This document shows, piece by piece, positions 35,007-43,256 of a stretch of DNA of 64,000 bases. Location: assembly GCA_018622675.1 (NCBI GenBank), contig CP076020.1, positions 1,584,169 to 1,648,168 on the forward strand, written 5' to 3'. How positions within the stretch are numbered: position 1 is the stretch's first letter; every line of letters starts with the position of its first letter. The notes under the pieces are model-generated. The model did not search any database. It was not told the DNA's origin and saw nothing but the letters and a program-made list of their open reading frames with translations. Source of the stretch: Mycoplasmatota bacterium (lineage in GTDB: Bacteria > Bacillota_I > Bacilli_A > Izemoplasmatales > Hujiaoplasmataceae). A program made the translations under genes and the position numbers.

Positions 35007-36242
35007 TTAAACGTGTTTCTTTAGTATTTTTACCAACTCTGGTATATCTTTAAGTGGTAGTGATGAAATTGCTACTCGAATAATTCCTTGCATAGGTATA
35101 ACAAAAACATGTTCTTTCTTTAAATCTTCAAAAATATTTTTATTATCCGTTTTCATACTGATAAAAAATCCACCTGAATAAGGTAATATTTCTAGTTTTT
35201 GTAATTCAGCAACTTCTTTAAATAATTTCGCTCTATCTTCAAGTAATTTATTAGCTTCAACTAATTCTTCTTTGAATCTGTTTTTATATTCTTCGCTATT
35301 AAAAATTTTATCAATTAAACTCATTCCCGGTTGAGAAACACTTGAAAATCTACCTCTAACAGAATAATCTCCAACTCTAGTAAAATGATCAATGACTTCT
35401 TGAGATTTTGAAATTCCAATTTGAGCTCCTACTCTAAATCCATACATTGAGAAACTCTTAGAACCTGAAAATACAACAACTGTTAATATATCTTCATTTA
35501 AATCTTTATAAGTACTGAATATTTCTCTTGAAAGTTTAGTTTCTTTTAATTGATAATCAATATAAGCGATATCATGTATTAAAATGACAGGTACGCCTGT
35601 ATCACTAATTTCATTTAAAACTTTTATAACTTCTTTCCAATCTTCTTTTTTCATACATAATCCAGTAGGGTTATTAGAAGGATCATTTAATAAAGTACAT
35701 AATCTTCCTTGTTCTTTAGCTAAAGCAAATGCTTTTTCTTTAAAACCTTTTATATTAAAACGATTAGATTCATCATACATTGGATAAGTTTCTAAATCCA
35801 CATTAGCTTCTAAAGCGAAGTTTTTGTAAGGACTCCAATAATAACCAGGTATCAATATCTTTTGTCCAAAATCGTTAAAATTATAAAAAGTATTAGAGAT
35901 TGCTCCACTACCCCCAGTAGTTGGAATAATGCTGTATTTAAAATCATTTTTAATCATGGGAGCGTTTTCATCAAACACCCAATTTAAAACGCCTTCAGTA
36001 AATGTTTTTTTACCTCTAACAGGCGCATAATTATATGTTTCTTCATCACTTAATGATTTTAAAATTTCATCAACCACTTGAAATTTAAATACATCCATGT
36101 TTTCGTGATGTAACATTCCAACAGTTGCGTCAATCACATCTGGATATTTTTTCTTTTGAGCTTTTGCTTCTTGCGAAATTTGTAAAATGTTAGATTCTAA
36201 CTTTTTATATTCCGCATGTTTACCTACAATATTCTTACTCAT
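35007..36242 (-). CDS. PLP-dependent class I/II aminotransferase (aspartate/aromatic type)
   Basis: A 411-residue fold type I transaminase. Visible are the substrate-site TTGGSGAISN, the cofactor-binding NDPSNNPTGL, HDIAYIDYQ and the Schiff-base lysine in FSGSKSFSMYGFRVGAQIG; the last part holds the phosphate- and carboxylate-binding arginines (IRVAISSLP). Its place next to the chorismate operon suggests it could make Phe and Tyr from their keto acids, but the specificity cannot be read directly. SD AAGGGTG precedes the ATG. Confidence 0.88.
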   Translation of the reverse strand: MSKNIVGKHAEYKKLESNILQISQEAKAQKKKYPDVIDATVGMLHHENMDVFKFQVVDEILKSLSDEETYNYAPVRGKKTFTEGVLNWVFDENAPMIKNDFKYSIIPTTGGSGAISNTFYNFNDFGQKILIPGYYWSPYKNFALEANVDLETYPMYDESNRFNIKGFKEKAFALAKEQGRLCTLLNDPSNNPTGLCMKKEDWKEVIKVLNEISDTGVPVILIHDIAYIDYQLKETKLSREIFSTYKDLNEDILTVVVFSGSKSFSMYGFRVGAQIGISKSQEVIDHFTRVGDYSVRGRFSSVSQPGMSLIDKIFNSEEYKNRFKEELVEANKLLEDRAKLFKEVAELQKLEILPYSGGFFISMKTDNKNIFEDLKKEHVFVIPMQGIIRVAISSLPLKDIPELVKILKKHV

Positions 36243-36377
36243 TTTTACACCCTTTTCTTGTATATTTTTTATTCTTAAAAGTATTATTACTTTTATGTAT
36301 AAACCAACACATAAATTATAACATATTTACAATTTATTAAAATACCTAAATTTAATTTATAGAAAAAGCTCTGACTT

Positions 36378-36406
36378 TTTATAAAAAAATTTACGTAAAT
36401 TGTCAA
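36378..36406 (-). promoter_or_regulatory. Promoter upstream of the aminotransferase gene with palindrome in the spacer
   Basis: Minus-strand TTGACA (36401-36406) and TATAAA (36378-36383) are 17 bp apart. The spacer contains the perfect 14-base palindrome AATTTACGTAAATT (36388-36401), a position typical of a repressor site. A second, extended -10 (TGTTATAAT) lies about 60 bases further downstream. Confidence 0.55.
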
Positions 36407-36411
36407 AAGAA

Positions 36412-36441
36412 AACAAACACACTTATGAAAGCGTGTTTGTT
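36412..36441 (-). terminator. Terminator of the ABC-F gene
   Basis: Long hairpin with arms AACAAACAC and GTGTTTGTT and a T-rich tail on the minus strand, just after the ABC-F stop codon. Confidence 0.75.
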
Positions 36442-36446
36442 CTCTT

Positions 36447-37961
36447 TTATTCTAATAATAAACCGTCTTTAGAAAATTCATATATATTATCAAAAACAGC
36501 TTCTATAAAGTTTCGATCATGAGTTATAGCGAGTATAGAACCTTGATATTGAACAAACAAATCATAAACTTCATCTAGATTAATTGGTGAAATATTTCTT
36601 GTAGGTTCATCTAATACCAATATTTCTGTATCTTTGGAAATTAATACCAAAAGCAAGATTTTTAATTTTTGTCCTTCACTTAGTTGATTGATTGTTTCAT
36701 CCATTTCTTTTCTTTTAAATCCTAATTGTCCAAGAATTTGTTTAATTCTAAATTCTTGATGTCTATTTTGGTTTTTCATAATGTAATCAACAACACTTAT
36801 ATTTGAATCCAATACATCCATATAATTTTGAGGAATATAGCCATAGTTAATATCTTTACTTTTTAATATCTCAATTACTTTCTTTATAAATGTTGTTTTA
36901 CCACAACCATTTTTACCATAGATAACAACTTTTTCCCCACCATTTAAATGTAATTCTAAATCTTTAACAATTTGATTGTTGGGTAACACAAATTTAGGCA
37001 CATTAAATTCAATTAGTCTTTTTGAGTGATTTAACTTCATAGATTCTGAAAAGAATATATTGATTGATTCTTCCTTTTCGGGTATTTCCATCCATGAATC
37101 CTTTTCTTTTTCAAATCTCTTTTCTTGGCTTTTTAGCGAATGTATTTTTTTCTTTAATAACCTTGCTAATGATGGATTTCTAACCGTTTGATTTTGTTGG
37201 TACTCAACTTTAGAATAAACTTTTCTAAACTTTTCCATCTTTGTTTTATAATCTGCTCTTTGTTTTCTTGCTATTTGCAAATCAGAATCAAACTGATTTA
37301 AAAACTTCTTTTTATATTCAGGATAAGTTCCTCTATAAAAGTATGTTTTAGCTAATGTTTGTTTTTTTATATGTTGTAAATGAACTATTCCGTTTGCAAC
37401 ATTTTCTAGTAATCGTTGATCATGAGAAATAAATAATATAGGAATATCTGTATGTATCATAAAATCTTCTAAAAACTGAATAGTTTCAAAGTCCAAATCA
37501 TTGGTAGGTTCATCTAATAAAAGAATATCTGGTTCTTTAATTAAGGCTTTTACAAGTGCTAATTTAACTTTTTCACCACCTGAAAAAGAATTAATTTTTC
37601 GATGGATTATATCATTATATTCTAAATCGAATTCATTTAATAGTTTTCTACAAATAACATCAAGTTGTTCAATTCGATCTTTGACTTCATCATATAAAAA
37701 GTCATAAACTAAAATTTCATTCCATAAGTATGATATGTTTTGTTCTGTATAAGCAACAATACCATTGATAAATATTTCTCCGATATAACTAATATAATTT
37801 AATGTATCACCTTTAAGTAATTTTAATAAAGTTGATTTCCCGGTACCTTCACTTCCTATAATGGCTATTTTGTCATTTTTTTGTAAAGATAATGACAAGT
37901 CTTTAATGAGTTCATTATCAAAAATACAATCTTTGATTGTTAAGTTATTAATTGCAAGCAT
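36447..37961 (-). CDS. ABC-F family ATPase, probable ribosome protection protein
   Basis: A 504-residue protein with two ABC domains and no membrane part. Domain 1: Walker A GSEGTGKST, signature FSGGEKVKL, Walker B LLLDEPTNDLD. A basic, helical linker (about 215-300) contains the ribosome-contacting interdomain region. Domain 2: GKNGCGKTT, signature LSEGQKLK and Walker B VLDEPTRNISP in place of the usual DEPTNHLD. The length and second Walker B fit antibiotic-resistance ABC-F proteins (Vga/Lsa/Msr-like), which free ribosomes from drugs of the 50S tunnel. The attenuator-like leader (see 37970-38043) supports a resistance role. Substrate not known. Confidence 0.9.
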   Translation of the reverse strand: MLAINNLTIKDCIFDNELIKDLSLSLQKNDKIAIIGSEGTGKSTLLKLLKGDTLNYISYIGEIFINGIVAYTEQNISYLWNEILVYDFLYDEVKDRIEQLDVICRKLLNEFDLEYNDIIHRKINSFSGGEKVKLALVKALIKEPDILLLDEPTNDLDFETIQFLEDFMIHTDIPILFISHDQRLLENVANGIVHLQHIKKQTLAKTYFYRGTYPEYKKKFLNQFDSDLQIARKQRADYKTKMEKFRKVYSKVEYQQNQTVRNPSLARLLKKKIHSLKSQEKRFEKEKDSWMEIPEKEESINIFFSESMKLNHSKRLIEFNVPKFVLPNNQIVKDLELHLNGGEKVVIYGKNGCGKTTFIKKVIEILKSKDINYGYIPQNYMDVLDSNISVVDYIMKNQNRHQEFRIKQILGQLGFKRKEMDETINQLSEGQKLKILLLVLISKDTEILVLDEPTRNISPINLDEVYDLFVQYQGSILAITHDRNFIEAVFDNIYEFSKDGLLLE

Positions 37962-37969
37962 ATTGTTTT

Positions 37970-38043
37970 CTCCTTTAGTGGTATTTTAATACATGGTTTT
38001 TCCCACTAAATTAATGTTTAGTAGGCTATTTATTAATTTTCAT
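37970..38043 (-). promoter_or_regulatory. Leader of the ABC-F gene with a five-codon ORF and two alternative hairpins
   Basis: On the minus strand a small ORF MKINK (38043-38026) follows an AAAGG site. Directly after its stop come segment 1 (38017-38025), segment 2 (38002-38010) and segment 3 (37974-37981). Segment 2 can pair with either 1 or 3 (arms CCTACTAAA, TTTAGTGGG, CCACTAAA). Segment 3 runs into the Shine-Dalgarno AAGGAG (37970-37975) of the ABC-F gene, so the 2:3 hairpin hides it and 1:2 exposes it. This is the layout of translational attenuators. Confidence 0.7.
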
Positions 38044-38072
38044 CCTATCACGCCTTTCAATATACTAACTAT

Positions 38073-38101
38073 ATTATATAAATATATTTTTTTATTTACA
38101 A
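38073..38101 (-). promoter_or_regulatory. ABC-F gene promoter
   Basis: Minus-strand TTGTAA (38096-38101) and TATAAT (38073-38078), 17 bp apart, giving a leader of about 105 bases. It lies right after the dnaN terminator. Confidence 0.6.
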
Positions 38102-38103
38102 GT

Positions 38104-38136
38104 CAAAAAAAACACACATTTAAACAAATGTGCGTT
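38104..38136 (-). terminator. dnaN terminator
   Basis: Hairpin AACGCACATTT / AAATGTGTGTT (one G-U pair) followed by a run of T on the minus strand. Confidence 0.85.
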
Positions 38137-38149
38137 TTGTGTATAATAA

Positions 38150-39274
38150 TTATTCTGTTCTAACTGGTAAAATTAATTGGATTAAACCTTGATCTTTTTT
38201 GCTTTCAATAATAAATGGTCTAATCTCACCTGTAAATTTTACATAGACTTCTGAATCTTCAAATGTTTTAAGAGCATCTAAAAAATATCTTGAACTAAAG
38301 GCAATTTTCAATGAAGAATTAGTTTCAAAATCTATTGGTTTAATATCTTCTATCACTTTACCAATTTCTGGTGAATTTGAAGTTATTTCAACTTCATTAT
38401 TTGATTTTAAATTTAATTTTACTATACTGCTAATACTATCTTTAACAGATAATAATGAAGCTCTTTCTACAGCTACTGCTAAATCACTAGCTTTAAATTT
38501 AAGAACAATTGGAAACTCATTTGGTATTAATCTAGAAGTTTCTGGGAAAGAACCATCTAGTAATCTAGATTTAAATAAAATATTACCATATTCAAAAATA
38601 ATAGATTTTTTATCTAGATGAAGTAGTATTTCTTCTAAATCTAATTCTAATATTTTATAAAGTTCATCTAAACTTCTTCCCGGTATTACAACATTCATTT
38701 TATCGTAATTTTTGGTTGTTTTAATTTTCTTTTGACTTAATCTAAATGAATCTGTTGCTATTGCAGTTAATTCATCATTTTCAACTTTTATATTGACACC
38801 GGTTAGAATAGGTCTGTTTTCAATAGAAGAAGTTGCGAAGGTTGTTTGCTTGATAACTGATTTCATGAGCTTAGACTCTAATTTAATAGGGCCATCGTTT
38901 AAATTAAACTCTATATTAGGGTAGTCACTCACATTTAATAGATTTAATGATAAATCTGTATGATTTGAAGTTATTTTTAAGACGTTTTCATCAACAACAG
39001 AGAATTCAACAATACCTTTATCTAGTTTTCTAATAAATTCCGTAAATATTTTACCAGGAATTAATATTTCACCTTCATTTTCGATATTTAAACTTTCATC
39101 TTTAATTGATATTTTAATAGAAATATCAGAGTTACTTGTCAACATAATCATTTCATTATCATAAACCTCTAACTTAATACCTTGTAAGTAAGGTGCAGGT
39201 GTTTTTGTAGATAAAGCTTTTTGTGAAATCATTAGGTTGTTCAAAAGAACATCAGAATTAATTGAAAAATTCAT
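38150..39274 (-). CDS. dnaN: DNA polymerase III beta subunit (sliding clamp)
   Basis: A 374-residue protein of three clamp domains that keeps polymerase III on DNA. Visible are the LQGIKLEVYDNEMIML strand, RPILTGVNIKVENDELTAIATDSFRL and the C-terminal QLILPVRTE, ending like other clamps. SD AGGAGG precedes the ATG. Downstream of dnaA in the same direction, but no recF follows it; an ABC-F gene does. Confidence 0.97.
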   Translation of the reverse strand: MNFSINSDVLLNNLMISQKALSTKTPAPYLQGIKLEVYDNEMIMLTSNSDISIKISIKDESLNIENEGEILIPGKIFTEFIRKLDKGIVEFSVVDENVLKITSNHTDLSLNLLNVSDYPNIEFNLNDGPIKLESKLMKSVIKQTTFATSSIENRPILTGVNIKVENDELTAIATDSFRLSQKKIKTTKNYDKMNVVIPGRSLDELYKILELDLEEILLHLDKKSIIFEYGNILFKSRLLDGSFPETSRLIPNEFPIVLKFKASDLAVAVERASLLSVKDSISSIVKLNLKSNNEVEITSNSPEIGKVIEDIKPIDFETNSSLKIAFSSRYFLDALKTFEDSEVYVKFTGEIRPFIIESKKDQGLIQLILPVRTE

Positions 39275-39318
39275 AAATAACCTCCTATATTATTTATATT
39301 ATTTATTTTTTAAATAAA

Positions 39319-39352
39319 TTATTATTATTAGGTAGTGTTAACACGTGGAAAA
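39319..39352. other. dnaA-dnaN intergenic element: DnaA-box-like site, palindrome and ATT repeats
   Basis: The 146-base gap between dnaA and dnaN holds a DnaA-box-like TTTTCCACG (39344-39352, minus strand), the palindrome GTGTTAACAC (39335-39344), and four tandem ATT units (39319-39330) followed by very A+T-rich DNA. Similar order of box, short GC element and trinucleotide repeats occurs at unwinding sites of Firmicutes origins. Confidence 0.45.
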
Positions 39353-39420
39353 GTATTAATTTATTGTAAATATTATACCATATTTAGCGAAAAATGTACA
39401 TTATTTATAAAGTTTATAAC

Positions 39421-40794
39421 TTATTTTTTTCCACATTTAATTAACAATTTCTCAATATCATTTTTTACCGTTTCATCTAACTGAATATAGTTAGAAATTT
39501 GTTCTATACTATAAATAACAGTTGAATGATCTCTGCCATTAAAAATTTGTCCAATTTTTTTATAAGTAAGATCATATAAATCTTTAATAATATACATAGC
39601 AACTTGTCTTGCAAAAACGTATTTCTTTTTTCTTTTTTTAGAAAGTAAATCTGTTGTATTAATATTATAATAATTACTAACAATGTCAATTATATTTGTA
39701 TAATTTGTTCGATCAATAGGTTTAGAACTAGCATTTTTTGAGTTAATTAAATTTTTTAAAGCTTCTTGAGTGTTTTCTATCGTAAATTCATAATTAAAAG
39801 CTGTACAATAAAATAATACTCTTTTTAAAGCCCCCTCTAATTCTCTTACATTATTATCGAATAAAGTAGCAATATATTCAAGTATTTCATCTGATATTAA
39901 ATCAGGATCAGAAGTTTCTATGTTTAATTTTTTCTTTAAAATCAATATACGGTGGTCTAAGCTTGGTTTATTGATATCTACAGATAATCCCCATTCAAAC
40001 CTAGAGGTTAATCTAGCCATAATATCAAATAATTCAGATGCTGGTCTATCTGATGTTATCACGATTTGTTTGTTATTATCTTTTAATTTTTCAAATATTT
40101 TAAAAAATTCTAATTGAGTTTTCGTTTTACCAGCTAAAAATTGAATATCATCTACTAATAAAATATCAATATTTTCATATTTTTTAGAAAATTCATTGAA
40201 AGATCTTTGTTGAGCAGCATTACCATAATCTTCAATAAATTGGTCAGTTTTAACATATATTACTTTTTGGTTAGGATTGTTTTCTAGTGCAAAATTACCG
40301 ATACATTGCATTAAGTGGGTTTTACCTAAACCAACATGACCAAATATATACAATGGATTAGCAAATGATGCTGGTTGATCAGCAACTTTTGTCGCTGAAG
40401 TATAAGCTAACCTATTACTAGGTCCTACAACAAAATTATCAAAAGTATAGGTATGATTTAATCCAGTTTTATATTTATTTTCAATGTCTTCTTCAGGAAC
40501 ATTTATTTCGTATTTTTCATCTTTTTTTAATTCTAAAGCCGCTTGTTCTTTTGTAATAATTTTAAATAAATATTGTTCATCTACCAACTCATTTAAAAGA
40601 TAATTAAGCCTATTAAGATAAAAATTATCAATCTTATTTTTTATATAAGAATTTGGTGCAATTAAATATATATAATTATTGGAAACTTTAAATACATTGT
40701 CAATAACAGCAAAATGTTGATTATATATATCATCATCAAATGTTAGTTGCAATTTTGATTTAACTTGATTCCATATTTGTTCGAAATTATCCAT
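39421..40794 (-). CDS. dnaA: Chromosomal replication initiator protein DnaA
   Basis: A 457-residue AAA+ initiator. Domain I (1-80) is followed by a short linker, the AAA+ domain with Walker A GHVGLGKTH (about 152), Walker B LLVDDIQFL and the R-finger region, and the C-terminal DNA-binding domain with the signature GRDHSTVIYS. Normal length. SD GCAGGAGGG precedes the ATG. Divergent from rpmH across the origin region. Confidence 0.98.
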   Translation of the reverse strand: MDNFEQIWNQVKSKLQLTFDDDIYNQHFAVIDNVFKVSNNYIYLIAPNSYIKNKIDNFYLNRLNYLLNELVDEQYLFKIITKEQAALELKKDEKYEINVPEEDIENKYKTGLNHTYTFDNFVVGPSNRLAYTSATKVADQPASFANPLYIFGHVGLGKTHLMQCIGNFALENNPNQKVIYVKTDQFIEDYGNAAQQRSFNEFSKKYENIDILLVDDIQFLAGKTKTQLEFFKIFEKLKDNNKQIVITSDRPASELFDIMARLTSRFEWGLSVDINKPSLDHRILILKKKLNIETSDPDLISDEILEYIATLFDNNVRELEGALKRVLFYCTAFNYEFTIENTQEALKNLINSKNASSKPIDRTNYTNIIDIVSNYYNINTTDLLSKKRKKKYVFARQVAMYIIKDLYDLTYKKIGQIFNGRDHSTVIYSIEQISNYIQLDETVKNDIEKLLIKCGKK

Positions 40795-41180
40795 ATGCCC
40801 TCCTGCTACCTATAAATATATCACAAAGTAAAGTGTATTTACTAAATAGTTTTCAACAAAAAAATGTGGAAAACTTTTTTAAAAAACACTTATCCACATA
40901 GAGATTGTGGAAAAAAGACACCTAGAAACAGAGTTTTATTTGAGTTTTCCACATCTTAACACTAGGTTATCCACTATAGATATGTTTATAACTTTTTTTC
41001 AACATGGAAAATAAACCTTTGCTTTATTGTAGTTTTTGATGTAAAATTATAAATCGTAATATAGTTTATAAAATAGATAATATATTCTTTGAATGTAAAC
41101 TAAAATAAGTTGACATTAACTTTAAAATTAAGTATAATGTTATAGCATGGTTTTCGAATATCAGTTAGGAGGTGTTGATT
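40795..41180. other. Replication origin region (oriC) with DnaA boxes
   Basis: The 386-base gap between dnaA and rpmH contains a perfect DnaA box TTATCCACA at 40890-40898 and one-mismatch boxes at 40865-40873 and 40906-40914 (TGTGGAAAA, opposite orientation), 40945-40953 (TTTTCCACA) and 40967-40975 (TTATCCACT). They cluster within 111 bases. The flank from 40990 to 41110 is almost pure A+T and could unwind. The far end carries the rpmH promoter. Confidence 0.85.
41110..41138 (+). promoter_or_regulatory. rpmH promoter
   Basis: TTGACA (41110-41115) and TATAAT (41133-41138) with a 17-bp spacer: a full consensus promoter, as expected for a highly expressed ribosomal protein gene. Confidence 0.85.
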
Positions 41181-41324
41181 ATGAGTAAAACATATCAACC
41201 AAGTAAATCAAAAAGAGCTAAAACACATGGCTTTAGAGCTAGAATGGCAACAGCTAATGGTAGAAAAGTTCTTTCAAGAAGAAGAAGAAAAGGACGCAAA
41301 TCTTTATCAGTATCTGACCGATAA
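41181..41324 (+). CDS. rpmH: Ribosomal protein L34
   Basis: A 47-residue, highly basic protein of the 50S subunit. It has [31 protein letters not shown] and a short C-terminal tail; slightly longer than the usual 44. SD AGGAGGTG lies six bases before the ATG. First gene of rpmH-rnpA-yidC-khpB. Confidence 0.97.
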   Translation: MSKTYQPSKSKRAKTHGFRARMATANGRKVLSRRRRKGRKSLSVSDR

Positions 41325-41364
41325 AAAATTAAATAAAATTCACCAATATATATATTTATACTTG

Positions 41365-41400
41365 AAATCACCGGACAAATATATGACTGGTGATTTTTTG
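41365..41400 (+). terminator. Terminator or attenuator between rpmH and rnpA
   Basis: Hairpin with 10-base arms (AAATCACCGG / CTGGTGATTT, one G-T pair) followed by six T. It stands 41 bases after rpmH and just before the rnpA ribosome site, so most rpmH transcripts could end here and only some read on. Confidence 0.7.
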
Positions 41401-41419
41401 ATTTTTTTAGGAGGGCATT

Positions 41420-41770
41420 TTGAAAAAAGAATTTCGAATTAAAAAAAGTGATGATATCCTGACGTTAATGAAAAAGAAAATAACTGTTGGGAATAGTTAC
41501 TTTGTTATTTATTATCAGAAAAACCATGATCAAAAGCATTTTAAATTTGCTATATCAGTTCCTAAAAAATTTGGGAATGCGGTTCAAAGAAATAAAATGA
41601 AGAGAAGAATTAGAGAAATTATAAAAGATGAGTCAATTCTTCCCAATATTGATTTTTTTGTTGTAGCAAAAGTAAAATCTCAAAGTTTAGATTTTAGTGA
41701 AATTAAAAAGAATATTGAAAAACTATTAAAAAAAGCAAAACTTTTAAAGGACGGTAAAAATGAAAAATAA
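41420..41770 (+). CDS. rnpA: Ribonuclease P protein component
   Basis: A 116-residue basic protein that assists the RNase P RNA in maturing tRNA 5' ends. It has the RNR-type motif NAVQRNKMKRRIREIIK and the KFAISVPKKFGNAV core. The start is TTG at 41420, supported by AGGAGGG just upstream and by the family's N-terminus. Confidence 0.95.
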   Translation: MKKEFRIKKSDDILTLMKKKITVGNSYFVIYYQKNHDQKHFKFAISVPKKFGNAVQRNKMKRRIREIIKDESILPNIDFFVVAKVKSQSLDFSEIKKNIEKLLKKAKLLKDGKNEK

Positions 41771-42620
41771 GAAAAAAGTATTAATATTATTACTTATGGT
41801 TGTTTTATTATTTGGTATGACTGGTTGTAGTCAGGAAGTATATGAAACACCGATTGGTGAATCTACTGGTTTATGGGAAAACATCATTAGAGGATTAGGA
41901 TGGTTTACTTATTATGCTAGTAATTTATTTGGCTTATTAGGTGATGCTTACTATTATTGGATTGGATTATTGTTAATGACATTAGTCGTTCGTACTTTGG
42001 GTTGGCCAGTATATGCTAAAACAAATGATATGACAATCAAAATGCAATTAGCACAACCAGAGCTTAATAAAATTCAAGAAAAATACAGAAACAAAAAAGA
42101 CCAAGCTTCTCAACAAAGAATGCAAATGGAAACCATGGAGATTTATAAAAGATATAAAATTAATCTTTTTGGATGTTTAACACCATTACTTCAAATGCCT
42201 ATTTTCATTGCTATGTACCAAGTTGTTAGAAGATTTCCATTAGGAGATGGTTTCTTTACAGGCGGAGAACATGAAATAAGTTATCAATTTTTATGGACAA
42301 ATTTAGGAAATGAAGAATGGGTAGCTAATTTACCTTTAGCATTAATTGTTGCTGGTTTGATGTTCTTGAGTCAATATTTAGTGCAAAAACGTAGTGAACA
42401 AGCTCAAAAACATACACCACAAAGTGCAAAAGCTCAACAAAGCCAAAAAACGATGAAATATTTTATGTATTTTATGGTTGTAATGATGTTCTTTATTGCT
42501 ATCACTAATGCAGGTATCGCATTCTATTGGATTATTGGTACAGCATATCAAATTTTACAAGGGTATATTTCTCATAGAGGTATGGATAAAAAAAGAGAAA
42601 AATTTCGCTCAAGAGTATAA
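41760..42620 (+). CDS. yidC: Membrane protein insertase YidC/Oxa1
   Basis: A 286-residue insertase. It is a lipoprotein (lipobox GMTGC, Cys23 or so), as in Gram-positive SpoIIIJ/YidC proteins, with about five membrane helices, the cytoplasmic hairpin (QPELNKIQEKYRNKKDQAS) and the conserved Arg in the groove. The C-terminus is basic and may bind ribosomes. Overlaps rnpA by 11 bases. Confidence 0.95.
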   Translation: MKNKKKVLILLLMVVLLFGMTGCSQEVYETPIGESTGLWENIIRGLGWFTYYASNLFGLLGDAYYYWIGLLLMTLVVRTLGWPVYAKTNDMTIKMQLAQPELNKIQEKYRNKKDQASQQRMQMETMEIYKRYKINLFGCLTPLLQMPIFIAMYQVVRRFPLGDGFFTGGEHEISYQFLWTNLGNEEWVANLPLALIVAGLMFLSQYLVQKRSEQAQKHTPQSAKAQQSQKTMKYFMYFMVVMMFFIAITNAGIAFYWIIGTAYQILQGYISHRGMDKKREKFRSRV

Positions 42621-42635
42621 CGGAAGGGATTTTTT

Positions 42636-43256
42636 ATGAAAAGAATACAATTTGAAACAAAAGCATTAAATGATCAAGCACTTACTTATGCAGCATCTGA
42701 GTTAAGAGTAAACAAAGAGTTTATTGAAATTAACGTTTTAGAAGAAAAAAAGTCTCTATTAGGGCTTAATAAATCATATGTTGTTGAAGCAGTTGTTGAT
42801 TTTGATATCATTAATGATGGAATTGAATATTTGAAATCAATGTTAAAAAACATGGATATAGAGGCTGTTATTGAAGCAAAAAGAATTGATGATCGCCATC
42901 TTTTATTTAGTATTGAGTCTAAAGAAAACCCAATATTAATTGGTAAAAACGGGAAAACATTGGACGCAATTCAGACAGCACTAAAAAATTACATTAATTT
43001 ATATATTGAAGATTATCATGTTATTTTATTAGATATTGGTGGATATAGGGAACAAAGAAAAAAACAGCTTGAAATCTTAGCTACTAAAACGGCGATGGAT
43101 GTTATTAAATCTAAAACACCATCAAAATTAACAAGAATGAATTCTTATGAAAGAAGAATTATTCATACAAAATTATCAGATTGGCGAGATGTTTCTACAA
43201 AATCAGAAGGCGATGAACCCAATCGCTATGTTGTTATTACACCGAGATTGAAATAA
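42636..43256 (+). CDS. khpB: KhpB/Jag RNA-binding protein
   Basis: A 206-residue protein with Jag-N domain (IEINVLEEKKSLLGL), KH domain (LIGKNGKTLDAIQTAL) and R3H domain (MNSYERRIIHTKLSDWRDVSTKSEGDEP split by its R-H core). It binds RNA with KhpA and affects cell division and elongation in streptococci. Normal place downstream of yidC. SD GGAAGGG. Confidence 0.95.
   Translation: MKRIQFETKALNDQALTYAASELRVNKEFIEINVLEEKKSLLGLNKSYVVEAVVDFDIINDGIEYLKSMLKNMDIEAVIEAKRIDDRHLLFSIESKENPILIGKNGKTLDAIQTALKNYINLYIEDYHVILLDIGGYREQRKKQLEILATKTAMDVIKSKTPSKLTRMNSYERRIIHTKLSDWRDVSTKSEGDEPNRYVVITPRLK

Noticed and set aside
39426..39434. TTTTCCACA inside the 3' end of dnaA.
   Set aside because: It encodes the conserved end of the protein and is a single isolated near-box; likely chance.
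41227..41442. A 71-codon open frame overlapping rpmH and rnpA.
   Set aside because: It is out of frame with L34, which is certain from its sequence, and has no Shine-Dalgarno.
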